The notes beneath the pieces are model-generated. The model was given only the letters and a program-made list of their open reading frames with translations, did not search any database and was not told the origin of the DNA. DNA of 64,000 bases from Halomonas sp. (GTDB lineage Bacteria > Pseudomonadota > Gammaproteobacteria > Pseudomonadales > Halomonadaceae): assembly GCF_017983445.1 (NCBI RefSeq), contig NZ_JAGOBJ010000003.1, forward strand, positions 186,001-250,000, in the 5' to 3' direction. Each line of letters begins with the position of its first letter. Position 1 is the first letter of the stretch. The translations under genes were made by a program, and so were the position numbers. Of this stretch, positions 63,786 through 64,000 are shown one piece after another.

Positions 63786-63821
63786 TCTTGAGAGCGGCTT
63801 TAACGTTAGCGCTGTTCGCCG

Positions 63822-64000
63822 CTACAGAGGCAGGGCGTAGCTTGCGGTGATATGGGCAACCGGCCGGGTGTCATCCGCGGCGGAGAAAACCTGTACCTCG
63901 CCAACGCCTAATCGGCGGCCCAGCTTGATCAGTTTGGCGTGGGCGATAATGTCGTGTTCGCCTGAAGCGGCGCGCAGGAAGTGACAGTTGAAGTCGCTCG
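63822..64000 (-). CDS. PaaI-type thioesterase (partial, 3' end)
   Basis: The window ends inside this minus-strand gene; the last 58 codons are visible and end at a TAG at 63822-63824. The tail SDFNCHFLRAASGEHDI ... KLGRRLGVGEVQVFSA ... PVAHITASYALPL is typical of hot-dog-fold acyl-CoA thioesterases of the PaaI/DUF4442 type, in which GRRLGVGEVQV is well conserved. Catalytic N-terminal half not visible. Substrate unknown. Confidence 0.85.
   Translation of the reverse strand, partial: SDFNCHFLRAASGEHDIIAHAKLIKLGRRLGVGEVQVFSAADDTRPVAHITASYALPL

Noticed and set aside
1-64000. CRISPR array, tRNA, rRNA or insertion sequence
   Set aside because: No regularly spaced repeats with unique spacers, no tRNA cloverleaf in the gaps inspected, and no transposase.

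Overview
The window looks like a chromosomal segment of a Halomonas-type gammaproteobacterium (Halomonadaceae). I base this on an ectoine-uptake TRAP operon that closely matches H. elongata teaABCD as I remember it, a full glycine betaine catabolic cluster, betaine (BCCT) and mechanosensitive channels, and gammaproteobacterial housekeeping order (hemCDXY; argH-lptM-lysA-dapF-DUF484-xerC-yigB). Gene density is high. I see no tRNA, rRNA, insertion sequence, prophage or CRISPR array.

Region 1 (1-18.8 kb) is betaine demethylation. GbcAB turns glycine betaine into dimethylglycine. DgcA/DgcB plus a dedicated ETF pair take dimethylglycine to sarcosine, and FdhA oxidises the formaldehyde released. 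A DUF5943/4VR-like protein and a membrane dipeptidase head the dgc operon, GbdR is the likely activator, and a BCCT carrier brings in betaine. A sodium:solute symporter and an EamA exporter sit in the middle.

Region 2 (19-33.9 kb) is housekeeping: mscL with a C-terminal zinc-ribbon-like motif, hemCDXY, the argH to yigB run (including a 40-codon lptM), engB, a di-heme cytochrome c4 with an unusual repeated N-terminus, dsbA and an EEP-family protein.

Region 3 (34-46.6 kb) is transport and stress: dctQM permease genes without a binding protein, tightly joined to thiD; a tandem UspA; dtd; a YheS-type ABC-F ATPase; teaABCD; an FKBP isomerase and a PHB-depolymerase-like esterase.

Region 4 (46.6-56.4 kb): an AEC carrier, a candidate iron-responsive small RNA (about 48050-48169) with its own promoter and terminator, a 45-aa DUF2256 protein, trmB, thiG/thiS, a DUF423 protein, and a PaoABC-type molybdenum hydroxylase operon divergent from its XdhC-like and MocA-like maturation genes.

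Region 5 (56.4-63.8 kb) is a LacI-controlled sugar or polyol operon: TIM-barrel isomerase/epimerase, Gfo/Idh/MocA dehydrogenase and a ribose-type ABC importer. Two matching 16-bp palindromes, one placed on the predicted transcription start, are likely the operators. The window ends inside a PaaI-type thioesterase gene.

The strongest candidates for something new are the small RNA, the eightfold 12-bp repeat in the cytochrome c4 leader, the paired LacI palindromes, the 19-bp triple repeat between teaD and fkpA, and the orphan dctQM-thiD unit.
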